The notes under the pieces are model-generated. The model was not told the DNA's origin and made no database searches. It was given only the letters and a program-made list of their open reading frames with translations. A DNA stretch of 64,000 bases from Phyllobacteriaceae bacterium (GTDB lineage: Bacteria; Pseudomonadota; Alphaproteobacteria; Rhizobiales; Rhizobiaceae). The stretch is from NCBI GenBank assembly GCA_024742765.1, contig JANSXT010000021.1:1-64000 (forward strand), read 5' to 3'. Positions within the stretch are counted from its first letter, which is position 1. Each line of letters opens with the position of its first letter. Shown in pieces: positions 8,784 to 16,641 of this stretch. Both the position numbers and the translations under genes were made by a program.

Positions 8784-8845
8784 CCGTTCCCCGGGGGCGC
8801 CATGCGCCGGTGCAACCTGTTTCAATCGATATAGTCTAAAAATTC

Positions 8846-8853
8846 TTACGTAA
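8846..8853 (-). promoter_or_regulatory. TTACGTAA palindrome upstream of the MerR gene
   Basis: A perfect 8-bp palindrome lies 63 bp upstream of the MerR ATG, directly after a TTGACT (-35-like) hexamer on the minus strand and before AT-rich candidates for -10 (ACTATA, TATATC). MerR proteins bind dyads between -35 and -10, and LiuR operators contain ACGTAA-type cores, so autoregulation is plausible. The exact -10 cannot be fixed by eye. Confidence 0.4.
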
Positions 8854-8886
8854 AAGTCAATTGCGCAACGGGACCGCCCACAGCGT

Positions 8887-10326
8887 TCAGATGCCGAACC
8901 AGACAGCGGCCAGGCCGAGAAAGGCAAAGAAGCCAACGACATCGGTCACGGTGGTGACGAAGACGCTCGAGGCGACGGCCGGGTCGACGCCGAGCCGGTC
9001 GAGAATCAGCGGCACGAAGATGCCGGCGAGCGCGGCCGACACCATGTTGATGATCATCGCAACGGCGATGACGAAGCCCAGACCGACGGTCGAGAACCAG
9101 ATGGTGGCGACCACGCCGATCAGAACCGCAAACAGCGCGCCGTTCAAAAGGCCGACCATCAGTTCGCGGCGGATGATGCGGCCGGCATTGTAGATGTCGA
9201 GATCCTTGGTGGCGAGCGCGCGCACCGTCACCGTCATGGTCTGCGTGCCCGCATTGCCGCCCATCGAGGCGACGATCGGCATCAGGACGGCCAGCGCCAC
9301 CATCTGTTGGATGGTCGCATCGAACAGGCCGATGACGACGGATGCGAGCACCGCCGTGCCCAGATTGACCAGCAGCCAGGTGAAGCGCGACTTGGTGGTT
9401 TCGACGACCGAATCCGACAGTTCCTCGTCGCCGACACCGCCAAGGCGCAAAATGTCCTCCTGCGCCTCCTCATTGATCACGTCGACCACGTCATCAATGG
9501 TCAGGACACCGACCAGCCGCTCGTTTTCATCGACGACGGCGGCGGACAGAAGGTCGTAGCGCTCGAAGATCTGCGCCGCCTCTTCCTGGTCCATCTCGGC
9601 GGGAATGGCGTGGCGCGTCTCGCGCATGATCTCCTCGATCCGCCCGTCGCGCTGTTCGCGCAGGATACGGTCGAGATCGACGGCGCCGACGAGCCGGAAT
9701 GTCGGGTCGATCACGAAAATCTGGGTGAAGCGTTCGGGCAGATCGGCATTGTCGCGCAGATAGTCGATCGTCTGGCCGACATTCCAATAGGGCGGCACGG
9801 CGACGAAATCGGCCTGCATGCGCCGGCCGGCGCTTTCCTCCGGATAATCGAGCGAGCGGCGCAGGCGGATGCGCTCGGTGAACGGAATGCGGGCGAGGAT
9901 GTCCGCCTGCTCGCTCTCGTCCATGTCTTCGAGAATGTAGACCGCGTCATCGCTGTCGAGCTCCTGAAGGGCGAGCGCAATCTGCTCGTTGGGCAGGACA
10001 GTTATGATTTCCAGGCGAATGGCATCGTCGACCTCGGTCAGCGCCGAATAGTCAAAGCTCTCGCCCAGAAGTGCGACCAGCTCCTGGCGTTCGGCCGGCT
10101 CGAGCGTCGCCAAAAGGTCGCCCATCTCCGATTCGTGCAGCGGCGCTGTGACCTCGCCGAGCGTTTCGGCATTGCCGGCCGCAATGGCCGCGGTGACCTG
10201 ATCGAGATAGTCCGCACGGATGGCGCCGTCCTCGGCATAGATCGCCGGGCCGCCGGTCTCGGAAAAATTGGGCTGGTCCGCACCGGCCATGCCGCTCCGC
10301 TCCCGTGTCTGGAATTGCGCCTCCAA
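8887..10326 (-). CDS. mgtE: Magnesium transporter MgtE
   Basis: A 479-residue Mg2+ channel. The N-terminal MgtE_N superhelical domain (about 50-150), a pair of CBS domains (about 150-275, including DPTFRLVGAVDLDRIL and DENERLVGVLTIDDVVDVIN) and a five-helix membrane domain (about 300-479) are all present. The pore-region signature PIVASMGGNAGTQTMTV is intact. In characterised MgtE the cytosolic domains sense intracellular Mg2+ and close the pore. The gene is upstream of, and in the same direction as, the MerR regulator. Confidence 0.96.
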   Translation of the reverse strand: MEAQFQTRERSGMAGADQPNFSETGGPAIYAEDGAIRADYLDQVTAAIAAGNAETLGEVTAPLHESEMGDLLATLEPAERQELVALLGESFDYSALTEVDDAIRLEIITVLPNEQIALALQELDSDDAVYILEDMDESEQADILARIPFTERIRLRRSLDYPEESAGRRMQADFVAVPPYWNVGQTIDYLRDNADLPERFTQIFVIDPTFRLVGAVDLDRILREQRDGRIEEIMRETRHAIPAEMDQEEAAQIFERYDLLSAAVVDENERLVGVLTIDDVVDVINEEAQEDILRLGGVGDEELSDSVVETTKSRFTWLLVNLGTAVLASVVIGLFDATIQQMVALAVLMPIVASMGGNAGTQTMTVTVRALATKDLDIYNAGRIIRRELMVGLLNGALFAVLIGVVATIWFSTVGLGFVIAVAMIINMVSAALAGIFVPLILDRLGVDPAVASSVFVTTVTDVVGFFAFLGLAAVWFGI

Positions 10327-10394
10327 ATAAGACAGTTAGCGGCTCGGCTGCGAAATAGAAACGGCACAACCGCGCCTTGCGAAGATTTTTCGCG

Positions 10395-10724
10395 TCAGTG
10401 CGTTGCGCGATGGCGCAGTGCCGCCAGCGGCCCGGCGATCGTCTCGGGCACATTGTCGATGCCCGAGGTTCCGAACGGGCCGCAGCGACCGACGCGGCGT
10501 GCTGCGAGGATCGTGCCGGTCAAAAGACCGTGCCGGGCGATCGCTTCATAGCCATATTCGGAACAGGTGGGGATGTGGCGGCACGAATTGCCGATGAAAC
10601 CGGATAGCGTGAGCTGATAGAGCCGCACGAAAGACGTGCCAAGCACCCTGCCCGGCGTTTTCGGCCATGGCCCCTGCCAGTTGCGCGAGCGCGCCGGGCC
10701 GGTTTCCGTGTCATGAGCGCACAC
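10395..10724 (-). CDS. yidD: Membrane protein insertion efficiency factor YidD
   Basis: A 109-residue protein with the YidD core (VRLYQLTLSGFIGNSCRHIP followed by TCSEYGYEAI) including the conserved cysteines. YidD assists YidC-dependent insertion of inner-membrane proteins. Start is GTG (10722-10724), 2 bases after the stop of the upstream Fe-S scaffold gene, so the two are probably co-translated. The N-terminal 28 residues before the core are longer than in short family members and may not all be translated. Confidence 0.92.
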   Translation of the reverse strand: MCAHDTETGPARSRNWQGPWPKTPGRVLGTSFVRLYQLTLSGFIGNSCRHIPTCSEYGYEAIARHGLLTGTILAARRVGRCGPFGTSGIDNVPETIAGPLAALRHRATH

Positions 10725-10726
10725 GG

Positions 10727-11167
10727 TCAGGCCGCGCTCGCGCGCGCCTCGATCTGGTCGAGCGCGTCGACCACCGCGTCAAACACCAGAAGCGTCGATG
10801 CGTGGCGCGCCGGATAGTCGCGCACCGGCTCAAGCCAGGCCAGATCGGCAAACCGGCCGTCCGGCGCGGGTCCGCCCTTTTTCAGCATGGCGATCATCGT
10901 CTCGCGCAGGCTGCGCAGTTCGGCGACCGGCGTGCCGACGATCTCACGCGCCATCACCGCAGAGGAGGCCTGTCCCAGCGCGCATGCCTTGACGTCCTGG
11001 CCATAGGCGGCAACGCGCCCGTCCTCGACAGCCAGATCGACCGTCACCGTTGACCCGCAGAGTTTGGAATGGGCCTTTGCCGTCGCATCGGGCGTTTTGA
11101 GGCGCTCGGCGGCCGGCGGGTTGCCGGCCAGTTCAAGGATGCGGGAATTGTAGATATCGTCGATCAT
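10727..11167 (-). CDS. Iron-sulphur cluster scaffold protein, IscU/SufU-like
   Basis: A 146-residue NifU-N-domain protein. Cysteines sit in the expected places: SKLCGSTVTV (first), DVKACALGQASSAVM (second). The third family Cys is replaced by the segment RDYPARHASTLLVFD (His/Ser). This divergent form, often found next to yidD in Hyphomicrobiales, may have a specialised or lost scaffold role. ATG at 11165-11167 gives MIDDIYNSRILELA, the usual family start. Confidence 0.85.
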   Translation of the reverse strand: MIDDIYNSRILELAGNPPAAERLKTPDATAKAHSKLCGSTVTVDLAVEDGRVAAYGQDVKACALGQASSAVMAREIVGTPVAELRSLRETMIAMLKKGGPAPDGRFADLAWLEPVRDYPARHASTLLVFDAVVDALDQIEARASAA

Positions 11168-11389
11168 CGGCTGCCATGATCCTTTCGGCCCGGTTCGGCC
11201 GGACGGCGCTATGGTTTTCAAACGCGCCGGACATATATAGGAAGGTCGGTGCCGCGCAGGCAAGGGCACGGCAAAGCGGTCGACGCGCAAGAGCTATCAG
11301 CGCCGACGCCGATCCGGGAAACATGAGCAAATTAGTCCGGCAGGAATTTCGTGCGTAACAAGACCGGTGCTCAAACAAGGAAGCATGAT

Positions 11390-11995
11390 ATGGACGCCAT
11401 CGCGCCGACGCCGACCCACCCTTCTGACGAAAAGCCAAGCCGCGCGGAGGCCGAGGCGGCCGTTCTGACGCTGCTCAAATGGATCGGCGACGATCCGGCC
11501 CGCGAGGGTCTCGTCGACACGCCGGCGCGTGTGGTCAAGGCCTATGAGGAAATGTTCGGCGGCTATGACAGCGATCCGGTCGATATTCTGGGCCGCACCT
11601 TCGAGGAGGTGGCCGGCTATGACGATATCGTCCTGGTCAAGGACATCGCATTCCACTCGCACTGCGAACACCATATCGTCCCGATCATCGGCAAGGCGCA
11701 TGTCGCCTATCTGCCGCGCGACCGGGTGCTGGGCCTTTCCAAGATCGTGCGTGTGGTCGACATTTTCGCTCGCCGCCTTCAGACCCAGGAAACACTGACC
11801 GCGCAGATCGCGACATCCATCGACGATGCGCTGGCGCCGCGCGGCGTTGCCGTGATGATCGAGGCGGAACATATGTGCATGGCGATGCGCGGCATCCGCA
11901 AGCACGGCTCGACGACCATGACCACGCGGTTCACCGGCGCGTTCGAAGACCTTGCGATGCAGAGCCGGTTCACGGACCTGATCAACAAGCACTGA
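11390..11995 (+). CDS. folE: GTP cyclohydrolase I
   Basis: The 201-residue enzyme opens GTP to 7,8-dihydroneopterin triphosphate, the first step of folate and tetrahydrobiopterin synthesis. Zinc and catalytic residues are visible: [10 protein letters not shown] (Cys and two His) and [11 protein letters not shown] (second zinc Cys). ATG 11390 is preferred over an upstream in-frame GTG at 11351 because AAGGA lies about 7 bases before it and the upstream residues are not family-like. It is followed 57 bp later by hisI, a common rhizobial pairing. Confidence 0.96.
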   Translation: MDAIAPTPTHPSDEKPSRAEAEAAVLTLLKWIGDDPAREGLVDTPARVVKAYEEMFGGYDSDPVDILGRTFEEVAGYDDIVLVKDIAFHSHCEHHIVPIIGKAHVAYLPRDRVLGLSKIVRVVDIFARRLQTQETLTAQIATSIDDALAPRGVAVMIEAEHMCMAMRGIRKHGSTTMTTRFTGAFEDLAMQSRFTDLINKH

Positions 11996-12052
11996 GACCG
12001 CATGCTGGCGCTTGCGCTTGATTGACGCCGTCTGGCGGCATAAAGCGTCGCC

Positions 12053-12523
12053 ATGACCAGTCCGAACGCCCGCTTTGCACCGCCCGTCGCCGACAAGACG
12101 GAAACCGACGAGGGATCAGTTTTCCGCCCGCGTTTTTCGGCCGACGGGCTGGTGACGGCCGTCGTCACCGACGCCGATGACGGCACGGTGCTGATGGTCG
12201 CCCATATGAATGCCGAAGCGCTGGCCCTGACGCTGGAAACGGGCATTGCGCACTACTGGTCGCGTTCGCGCGGGCAATTGTGGAAGAAGGGCGAGACCTC
12301 GGGCAATCTCCAGCGCGTCGCCGAAATGCGCACCGACTGCGACCAGGATGTCGTGCTTGTCGCCGTGCGCACGGACGGGCACGGCTCGGCCTGCCACACG
12401 GGCCGCAGAAGCTGCTTTTACCGCCGCATCGTCAGCGACAGCGAAGACGGCGCGCGGCTGACGTTTGATGAGGGCGATCAGCCGCGCTTTGATCCCGGCA
12501 CGGTCTATGGCGGTGACAAGTAA
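12053..12523 (+). CDS. hisI: Phosphoribosyl-AMP cyclohydrolase
   Basis: The 156-residue enzyme hydrolyses the adenine ring of PR-AMP in histidine biosynthesis. Metal-binding residues are present in [20 protein letters not shown] (Cys, Asp ladder) and [13 protein letters not shown] (two Cys). The first 25 residues form a variable extension. Only the cyclohydrolase domain is present; the HisE pyrophosphohydrolase domain is not fused, as usual in alphaproteobacteria. Confidence 0.95.
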   Translation: MTSPNARFAPPVADKTETDEGSVFRPRFSADGLVTAVVTDADDGTVLMVAHMNAEALALTLETGIAHYWSRSRGQLWKKGETSGNLQRVAEMRTDCDQDVVLVAVRTDGHGSACHTGRRSCFYRRIVSDSEDGARLTFDEGDQPRFDPGTVYGGDK

Positions 12524-12540
12524 GGCCTGGGGTCAGCAGC

Positions 12541-12975
12541 CTAGGCCGACGATGTGATGTAGTGGCGGATTTCGGCCGCCTCCTGTTCGATCTCGGCGAT
12601 CCGCCGTTTGACGACGTCGCCGATCGAGACGATCCCCGCCAGCTTGCCGTTGCGTTCGACAGGCAAATGGCGGAAGCGGCCCTTGGTCATCAGTTCCATC
12701 AGCGTGTTGATGGCCATGTCCTCGGTGCAGGTGATCACATTGCGGGTCATCAGCGCCGATACGGGCTCGGACAGCGCGCCGACACCGCGACCTGCGATCG
12801 CGCCGACCACGTCGCGCTCGGACAGGATGCCCTTGATGGTGTGGTCAGCATCAGCGACCACCATTGCACCCACCTTGTGATCGCCCAGTTCGCGCACCGC
12901 GTCGAGAATGCTGGCATCCTCTGACAGGGTGAACACGTCCGAGCCCTTTTCTTCCAATATCCGGGCAACCGACAT
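12541..12975 (-). CDS. Tandem CBS-domain protein
   Basis: A 144-residue soluble protein made almost entirely of one CBS pair (about 8-62 and 70-128), with ILSERDVVGAIAGRG and GIVSIGDVVKRRIAEIE as the typical strand-helix units. Such free CBS modules bind adenosyl ligands and are thought to act as energy or redox sensors. The binding partner is unknown. It is convergent with hisI and shares no operon overlap with the rhomboid gene upstream. Confidence 0.88.
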   Translation of the reverse strand: MSVARILEEKGSDVFTLSEDASILDAVRELGDHKVGAMVVADADHTIKGILSERDVVGAIAGRGVGALSEPVSALMTRNVITCTEDMAINTLMELMTKGRFRHLPVERNGKLAGIVSIGDVVKRRIAEIEQEAAEIRHYITSSA

Positions 12976-13050
12976 TGCGCGACCTCCTCCTGCCGTTCAA
13001 AGAAGCAAAGCATCGGCGAAAGTTCCGCGCTTGACAAGCCGGACCATGGG

Positions 13051-13830
13051 TTAGGCCAGACGGCGCGCGGGCGGATGACGGTCGAGCCAGCCGATGGCGA
13101 AAAAGCCGGTGAGCAGCCCGCCAATATGGGCTTCCCAGGCAATGGACGCGCCGCCGGCCATGCCGAACAGGTCGGCGCCGGTGGCATAATTGATCGCCAT
13201 CCAGACAAGGATGAAGGCCAGAACGCCGCGCTGACGCAATGATGCCAAGGGCGGCAGAAGCGGGCCGGCAAAGCCGCGGCGCGGATTGCGGCGGTCGGCG
13301 CGAAAGCCGAAACGGGCGGCAGCGCCCAGAAAGCCGGACACGGCACCGGACGCGCCCAGAAGCGGCACCCAGTCGCCGAAATAGAGCGCGGTGTGCAAGG
13401 CGACCGCGCCAAGCGCCGTGATTGCCCATAGCGCGATCGTGCGGGTCCAGCCGAGCCGATAGGCCACCGGCGCGCCAAAGGCGACCAGCCAGATCATGTT
13501 GAAGCCCAGATGCACCCAGTCGCCATGCAGTAGCGTGTGGGTGAAGGGCGAAAACAGCGTCGGCCAGTCGAGCTGGAAATAGTCCGGCGCGTAGCGGATC
13601 GGGAAGAAGGCGAAATTGCCGATCAGCCAGCGGTCGATCTGTCCGTCGAACACCAGCGTGCGCATGAGGTGGATGCCGACGCACAGGCCGGCCATCAGGA
13701 TAATCGCGCCGTGCAGGTTGAAGGCCGGTGCCGGCCTGTCGCCTGACGGGTCTTGGCCTGACGGGTTTGGCTCTGGCGGGTTTTGGCCGGGTAAGGGCGG
13801 CGTGACGTCGGTACGGTCTGGATCAGCCAT
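13051..13830 (-). CDS. Rhomboid-family intramembrane serine protease
   Basis: A 259-residue polytopic membrane protein. A disordered proline-rich N-terminus (about 1-35) precedes six or seven helices. The HTLLHGDWVHLGFNMIWLV segment is the L1/TM2 histidine region, GASGAVSG carries the catalytic serine, and AHIGGLLTGFFAIG carries the catalytic histidine. ATG 13828-13830 (MADPDRTD) is chosen over an upstream ATG at 13860 that adds a non-conserved stretch running into the terminator T-tract. Substrates are unknown. Confidence 0.9.
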   Translation of the reverse strand: MADPDRTDVTPPLPGQNPPEPNPSGQDPSGDRPAPAFNLHGAIILMAGLCVGIHLMRTLVFDGQIDRWLIGNFAFFPIRYAPDYFQLDWPTLFSPFTHTLLHGDWVHLGFNMIWLVAFGAPVAYRLGWTRTIALWAITALGAVALHTALYFGDWVPLLGASGAVSGFLGAAARFGFRADRRNPRRGFAGPLLPPLASLRQRGVLAFILVWMAINYATGADLFGMAGGASIAWEAHIGGLLTGFFAIGWLDRHPPARRLA

Positions 13831-13858
13831 GACTGCCAGATAGACCAGCCATTGTGTC

Positions 13859-13893
13859 AAAAAAAGAGGCCATCCAGGTCGCCCTGGATGGCC
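13859..13893 (-). terminator. Strong intrinsic terminator with no annotated gene upstream
   Basis: On the minus strand an 11-bp perfect stem (13868-13878 with 13883-13893, 4-base loop) is followed by TC and seven T residues. It lies 29 bp before the rhomboid ATG, and the next upstream gene is on the other strand. So it ends either a small RNA or an attenuated leader. Confidence 0.75.
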
Positions 13894-13966
13894 CGGCGAG
13901 TCCCCTGCCCACCCCGTAACCGGTCAATTGAGTGCTGCGGCGGAGCCGCTCCCGTTTCGAACTGGG

Positions 13967-13981
13967 TTAATGCCAGATTAA
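13967..13981. promoter_or_regulatory. CtrA box (TTAA-N7-TTAA)
   Basis: A perfect copy of the CtrA consensus lies 156 bp upstream of the PAS-domain gene and about 75 bp upstream of the minus-strand terminator hairpin. CtrA is the alphaproteobacterial cell-cycle response regulator. The binding is inferred from the motif only. Confidence 0.5.
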
Positions 13982-14136
13982 CGCAAAGCCCACAAGGCAA
14001 AGCCCTTGTTAGGGTTAATGGCATCGGAGCGATCGGCCCGGTGCTGGCCCGCCCCTTGCATCGGTTCGTGCAGGGGCAATGCGAGGCGGAACACCGTGTC
14101 ATCCTGATACGGGTTTGGCGCTTCGCAAGCGGCGGG

Positions 14137-14814
14137 ATGAAGCGGATGCACCAGAACGGGACACAAAAGGTCTATCGATATTGGAACGGCCTGCGCGGTG
14201 CGCATACCGCACCGGCGCGATCCGATATCACGCCCGCCGCGCTTGACCGCTCGCTGGCCCACATCTTCATCCTCGACGCCGACGAAATGTCGGTCCGCTT
14301 CCGCCTGGCCGGCACGTGGCTCGGCTCGGCGTTCGGCCATGAACTGACCGGTCATGGCTTTGGTGCGCTGTTTGACCGGGACGACCGGTCATTGGCGCAG
14401 CGGGTCGCCGATGCGGTGCGCAGCGAGCACACCGTCGCGGTCTTCGACCTGACGGCGAAGGCCGATCCGGAACGCCGGCTGGACATGGAGATGGTGCTGC
14501 TGCCGCTGTCGGGCGCCCCGTCGCGCATTCTGGGGGCCATCCACCCCTGCGGTCGCCCGTTCTGGCTGGGCGCCTTTCCGCTCGGGCCGGCCCGGGTGAC
14601 GGGCGTGCGCCTGATCGATCCGGACAGGCCGCTGTTCAATCTTGCCAACCGGCCTGCGATCCCGCTGGCGTCGCGCCGAATCACGCGGCCCACAACAGCC
14701 CCGCGCCGGCTGTTTCGCGTCATTGACGGCAACCGCGCGGCCGCGGTTGTGCCGCGCGCACGGCCGCCCCTTCATCTGATTGATGGCGGCCGCACCGAGG
14801 ATGATCGCCGGTAA
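14137..14814 (+). CDS. PAS-domain protein (PAS_5 / PF07310-like)
   Basis: A 225-residue soluble protein whose central part (about 15-140) matches the PAS_5 family: QKVYRYWNGLRG at the N-terminus, LDRSLAHIFILDADEMSVRF, then FRLAGTWLGSAFGHELTG. The basic, proline- and arginine-rich C-terminal 75 residues are not domain-like. PAS_5 proteins are restricted to alphaproteobacteria and their signal is unknown. Two in-frame ATGs (14137 and 14146) are possible. The upstream CtrA box suggests cell-cycle control. Confidence 0.82.
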   Translation: MKRMHQNGTQKVYRYWNGLRGAHTAPARSDITPAALDRSLAHIFILDADEMSVRFRLAGTWLGSAFGHELTGHGFGALFDRDDRSLAQRVADAVRSEHTVAVFDLTAKADPERRLDMEMVLLPLSGAPSRILGAIHPCGRPFWLGAFPLGPARVTGVRLIDPDRPLFNLANRPAIPLASRRITRPTTAPRRLFRVIDGNRAAAVVPRARPPLHLIDGGRTEDDRR

Positions 14815-14880
14815 ATCGTTTCATCATCGGGAAACCATGGTCGCGTCCGGGGCCCCCTGAAAAATCGGGAAGGCGGATTC

Positions 14881-14894
14881 TTACCGCTTGTTAA
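14881..14894. promoter_or_regulatory. Near-consensus CtrA-like site upstream of the PilZ gene
   Basis: TTAC-N6-TTAA lies 54 bp before the PilZ ATG. It differs from the CtrA consensus by one base and one base of spacing, so it is a weak candidate. Confidence 0.25.
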
Positions 14895-14947
14895 CCAGCG
14901 CTCGCCTAAGGTCAGCGCAGTTCCACTTGCCTCATGGAAGCCAGTTC

Positions 14948-15556
14948 ATGCTCAGCGCAGCCGCTGCCGAAGAACGCGATACCGGACCCAACCGCCGCGC
15001 TTTCCAGCGGGTGAAGGTCAATCTGCATGGCCGGTTCATGCTGCAGGACCGTTCCGAGCACCCCTGCCAGATCCTCGACATGTCGCCGGCGACGGCAACG
15101 CTCTATACCGAAGCGAAGGCGCGCGACGGCGAGCGCGTGGTTGCCTATATCGATCATATCGGCCGTGTTGAAGGCCATGTGGTGCGCTCGTTCGATGGCG
15201 GCTTTGCGGTGGATCTGACCACCTCGCCGCGCAAGCGCGAGAAGCTGGCGGCCCAGCTCATCTGGCTGGCCAACAAGCATGAGTTGGACCTGCCCGAAGA
15301 CCGGCGCCACGAACGCGTCATGCCGAAGAACCCCGCTTCGATCCTGACGCTCGCCGACGGGCGGCAATATCGCTGCCGCATCATCGATCTGTCGCTGTCG
15401 GGCGCCGCCGTCTCGATCGCCGTTCGTCCGGCCATTGGCACTTTGGTCAGCCTTGGCGGTATGCGCGGCTCGGTCGTACGTCATTTCGACGAAGGCATCG
15501 CCGTGGAATTCGCCTTCGTCCAGCGGCCCGAATCGCTCTCCGAATTTCTGGGCTGA
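14948..15556 (+). CDS. Double PilZ-domain protein
   Basis: A 202-residue protein with two PilZ-like modules (about 15-95 and 112-200). The first has RRAFQRVKVNLHGRF (RxxxR-like start) and the second DRRHERVMPKNPAS with IIDLSLSGAAVS, close to the RxxxR...(D/N)xSxxG cyclic-di-GMP signature. So the second domain most likely binds c-di-GMP while the first (DMSPATAT instead of DxSxxG) may be degenerate. ATG 14948 is preceded by GGAAG. A strong terminator follows. Confidence 0.88.
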   Translation: MLSAAAAEERDTGPNRRAFQRVKVNLHGRFMLQDRSEHPCQILDMSPATATLYTEAKARDGERVVAYIDHIGRVEGHVVRSFDGGFAVDLTTSPRKREKLAAQLIWLANKHELDLPEDRRHERVMPKNPASILTLADGRQYRCRIIDLSLSGAAVSIAVRPAIGTLVSLGGMRGSVVRHFDEGIAVEFAFVQRPESLSEFLG

Positions 15557-15596
15557 CCGCCCGCCTCCCAACGCCACCAAATCCCGGACCTATCCA

Positions 15597-15620
15597 AGCC
15601 CGCCATCCGGCGGGCTTTTT
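15597..15620 (+). terminator. Rho-independent terminator of the PilZ gene
   Basis: A perfect 8-bp stem, AGCCCGCC (15597-15604) with GGCGGGCT (15609-15616), loop ATCC, followed by TTTTG. It lies 41 bp after the PilZ stop. Confidence 0.85.
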
Positions 15621-15748
15621 GTTGCCGGGTTTGCAGCTGTCGCGCCAGCCGGCATTGCGGACCGGCTCCGGCCATTCGTGGTTAAGCGATTGCGCCGTTG
15701 TGGGCCGTCATTTTAGACGATTGCGCCCTGTATTTTATTCTTATTCTA

Positions 15749-15777
15749 TTCACAGTTTAATACAATACATCTAATTA
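15749..15777 (+). promoter_or_regulatory. Candidate promoter of the transglutaminase-like gene
   Basis: TTCACA (15749-15754) and TAATTA (15772-15777) are 17 bp apart in the AT-rich tract. Transcription would start near 15785, leaving a leader of about 80 bases. Confidence 0.4.
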
Positions 15778-15805
15778 TTCATGATCCTTTGAATTGAATA
15801 CACTC

Positions 15806-15817
15806 ACCAATATTGGT
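15806..15817. promoter_or_regulatory. Perfect 12-bp palindrome ACCAATATTGGT
   Basis: It lies in the leader or promoter of the transglutaminase-like gene, 51 bp before its ATG. It has the size of a dimeric repressor operator, but I do not recognise the regulator. Confidence 0.3.
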
Positions 15818-15867
15818 CTCGCGTAGATTTGTTTTTGTCATGTTGTCCGAACAAGGGAGACGGACAC

Positions 15868-16530
15868 ATGACTTATACAAATACTGCGAAAACGCAGAAA
15901 GAAAACCCGACCGGCCAAACGCCCGGCCAGGCACGCGCCGTTCGTCGGCGCATGGCGGCAACCGCATCGCTGGCCGGTTCGCTTCTGTTCACGGCAACCA
16001 TGGGTGCCCATGCGGTGACCATGCCGACTGCCGGCCGAACGACACAGCCGATCGGCCATTATGAGTTCTGCCAGCGCGATCCGGCCGAATGCCGGCCGAT
16101 ATCGGAGGCGGCACCGCACCCGCTCGACCGCAAGGGCTGGGCGCAGATGATCGAGGTGAACAACCATTTCAACACGACGGTCGCGCCGCGCACCGACATG
16201 CAGATCTGGGGCCGCGAAGAGCTTTGGTCCTATCCGAGCGAAGTCGGCGATTGCGAGGATTTCGTGCTCGCCAAGCGCAATGCGCTGATGCATCGCGGGT
16301 TTCACCCTTCGAACCTTCTGATCACCGTGGTGCGCCAGCCCAATGGCGAGGGGCATGCCGTCCTGACGGTGCGCACCGACCGGGGCGACTTCATCCTCGA
16401 CAATCTGATCGGCGAGATCGCCGACTGGCGCGACACGCCCTACACCTATCTCAAGCGGCAGAGCACCCGCCATGCCGGCCGCTGGGAAACGATCCGCGAC
16501 AGCCGCACACGGCTTTCGCAGGCACGATAA
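15868..16530 (+). CDS. Transglutaminase-like cysteine proteinase (BTLCP, Peptidase C93)
   Basis: A 220-residue secreted protein. A polar N-terminus precedes a signal-like hydrophobic segment (about 30-50, MAATASLAGSLLFTA). The C93 catalytic triad is visible: Cys in VGDCEDFVLAKRNAL, His in GEGHAVLTVRTDRGDF and Asp in ILDNL. Members include LapG, a periplasmic protease that releases adhesins under c-di-GMP control; the PilZ neighbour fits but does not prove such a role. AGGGAG precedes ATG 15868 by 9 bases. Confidence 0.9.
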   Translation: MTYTNTAKTQKENPTGQTPGQARAVRRRMAATASLAGSLLFTATMGAHAVTMPTAGRTTQPIGHYEFCQRDPAECRPISEAAPHPLDRKGWAQMIEVNNHFNTTVAPRTDMQIWGREELWSYPSEVGDCEDFVLAKRNALMHRGFHPSNLLITVVRQPNGEGHAVLTVRTDRGDFILDNLIGEIADWRDTPYTYLKRQSTRHAGRWETIRDSRTRLSQAR

Positions 16531-16580
16531 ACCGAGACTGCCCGGTCAAGTCCCCACCCCCCCGTCCCCCAGACCGGGCC

Positions 16581-16613
16581 AGAGCCGGCTCTCGCAAGAG
16601 AGCCGGCTCTTCC
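16581..16613 (+). terminator. Long-stem terminator after the transglutaminase-like gene
   Basis: A 13-bp perfect stem (16581-16593 with 16598-16610, loop GCAA) followed by a short, interrupted T-rich stretch (TCCATTTTG). It lies between two convergent genes and may act for both strands. Confidence 0.7.
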
Positions 16614-16641
16614 ATTTTGGGACCGTTGAAGCCTTGTAGCG

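Larger units (their letters stand above)
13831..14136. other. Divergent regulatory region between rhomboid and PAS genes
   Basis: The 306-bp gap holds a strong minus-strand terminator hairpin, a perfect TTAA-N7-TTAA box and two more GTTAA half-sites near 14010. It is much more structured than other gaps in the window. A short transcript (possible small RNA) may be encoded on the minus strand between about 13965 and 13859. Confidence 0.5.
15557..15867. other. Intergenic region with terminator and AT-rich promoter
   Basis: The 311-bp gap holds the PilZ terminator (15597-15620), then an AT-rich stretch from about 15715 to 15840 that contrasts with the GC-rich surroundings. The latter contains the promoter and the 12-bp palindrome listed separately. 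No coding sequence is supported. Confidence 0.6.

Noticed and set aside
12525-12553. Hairpin between hisI and the CBS gene as terminator
   Set aside because: Only five or six paired bases with a long loop and no T-tract; too weak to call.
13857-14102. Minus-strand open frame of 81 codons ending in the terminator region
   Set aside because: Its start lies inside the leader of the PAS gene, the codons do not look coding and the sequence includes the CtrA box and the hairpin. A small RNA explains the region better.
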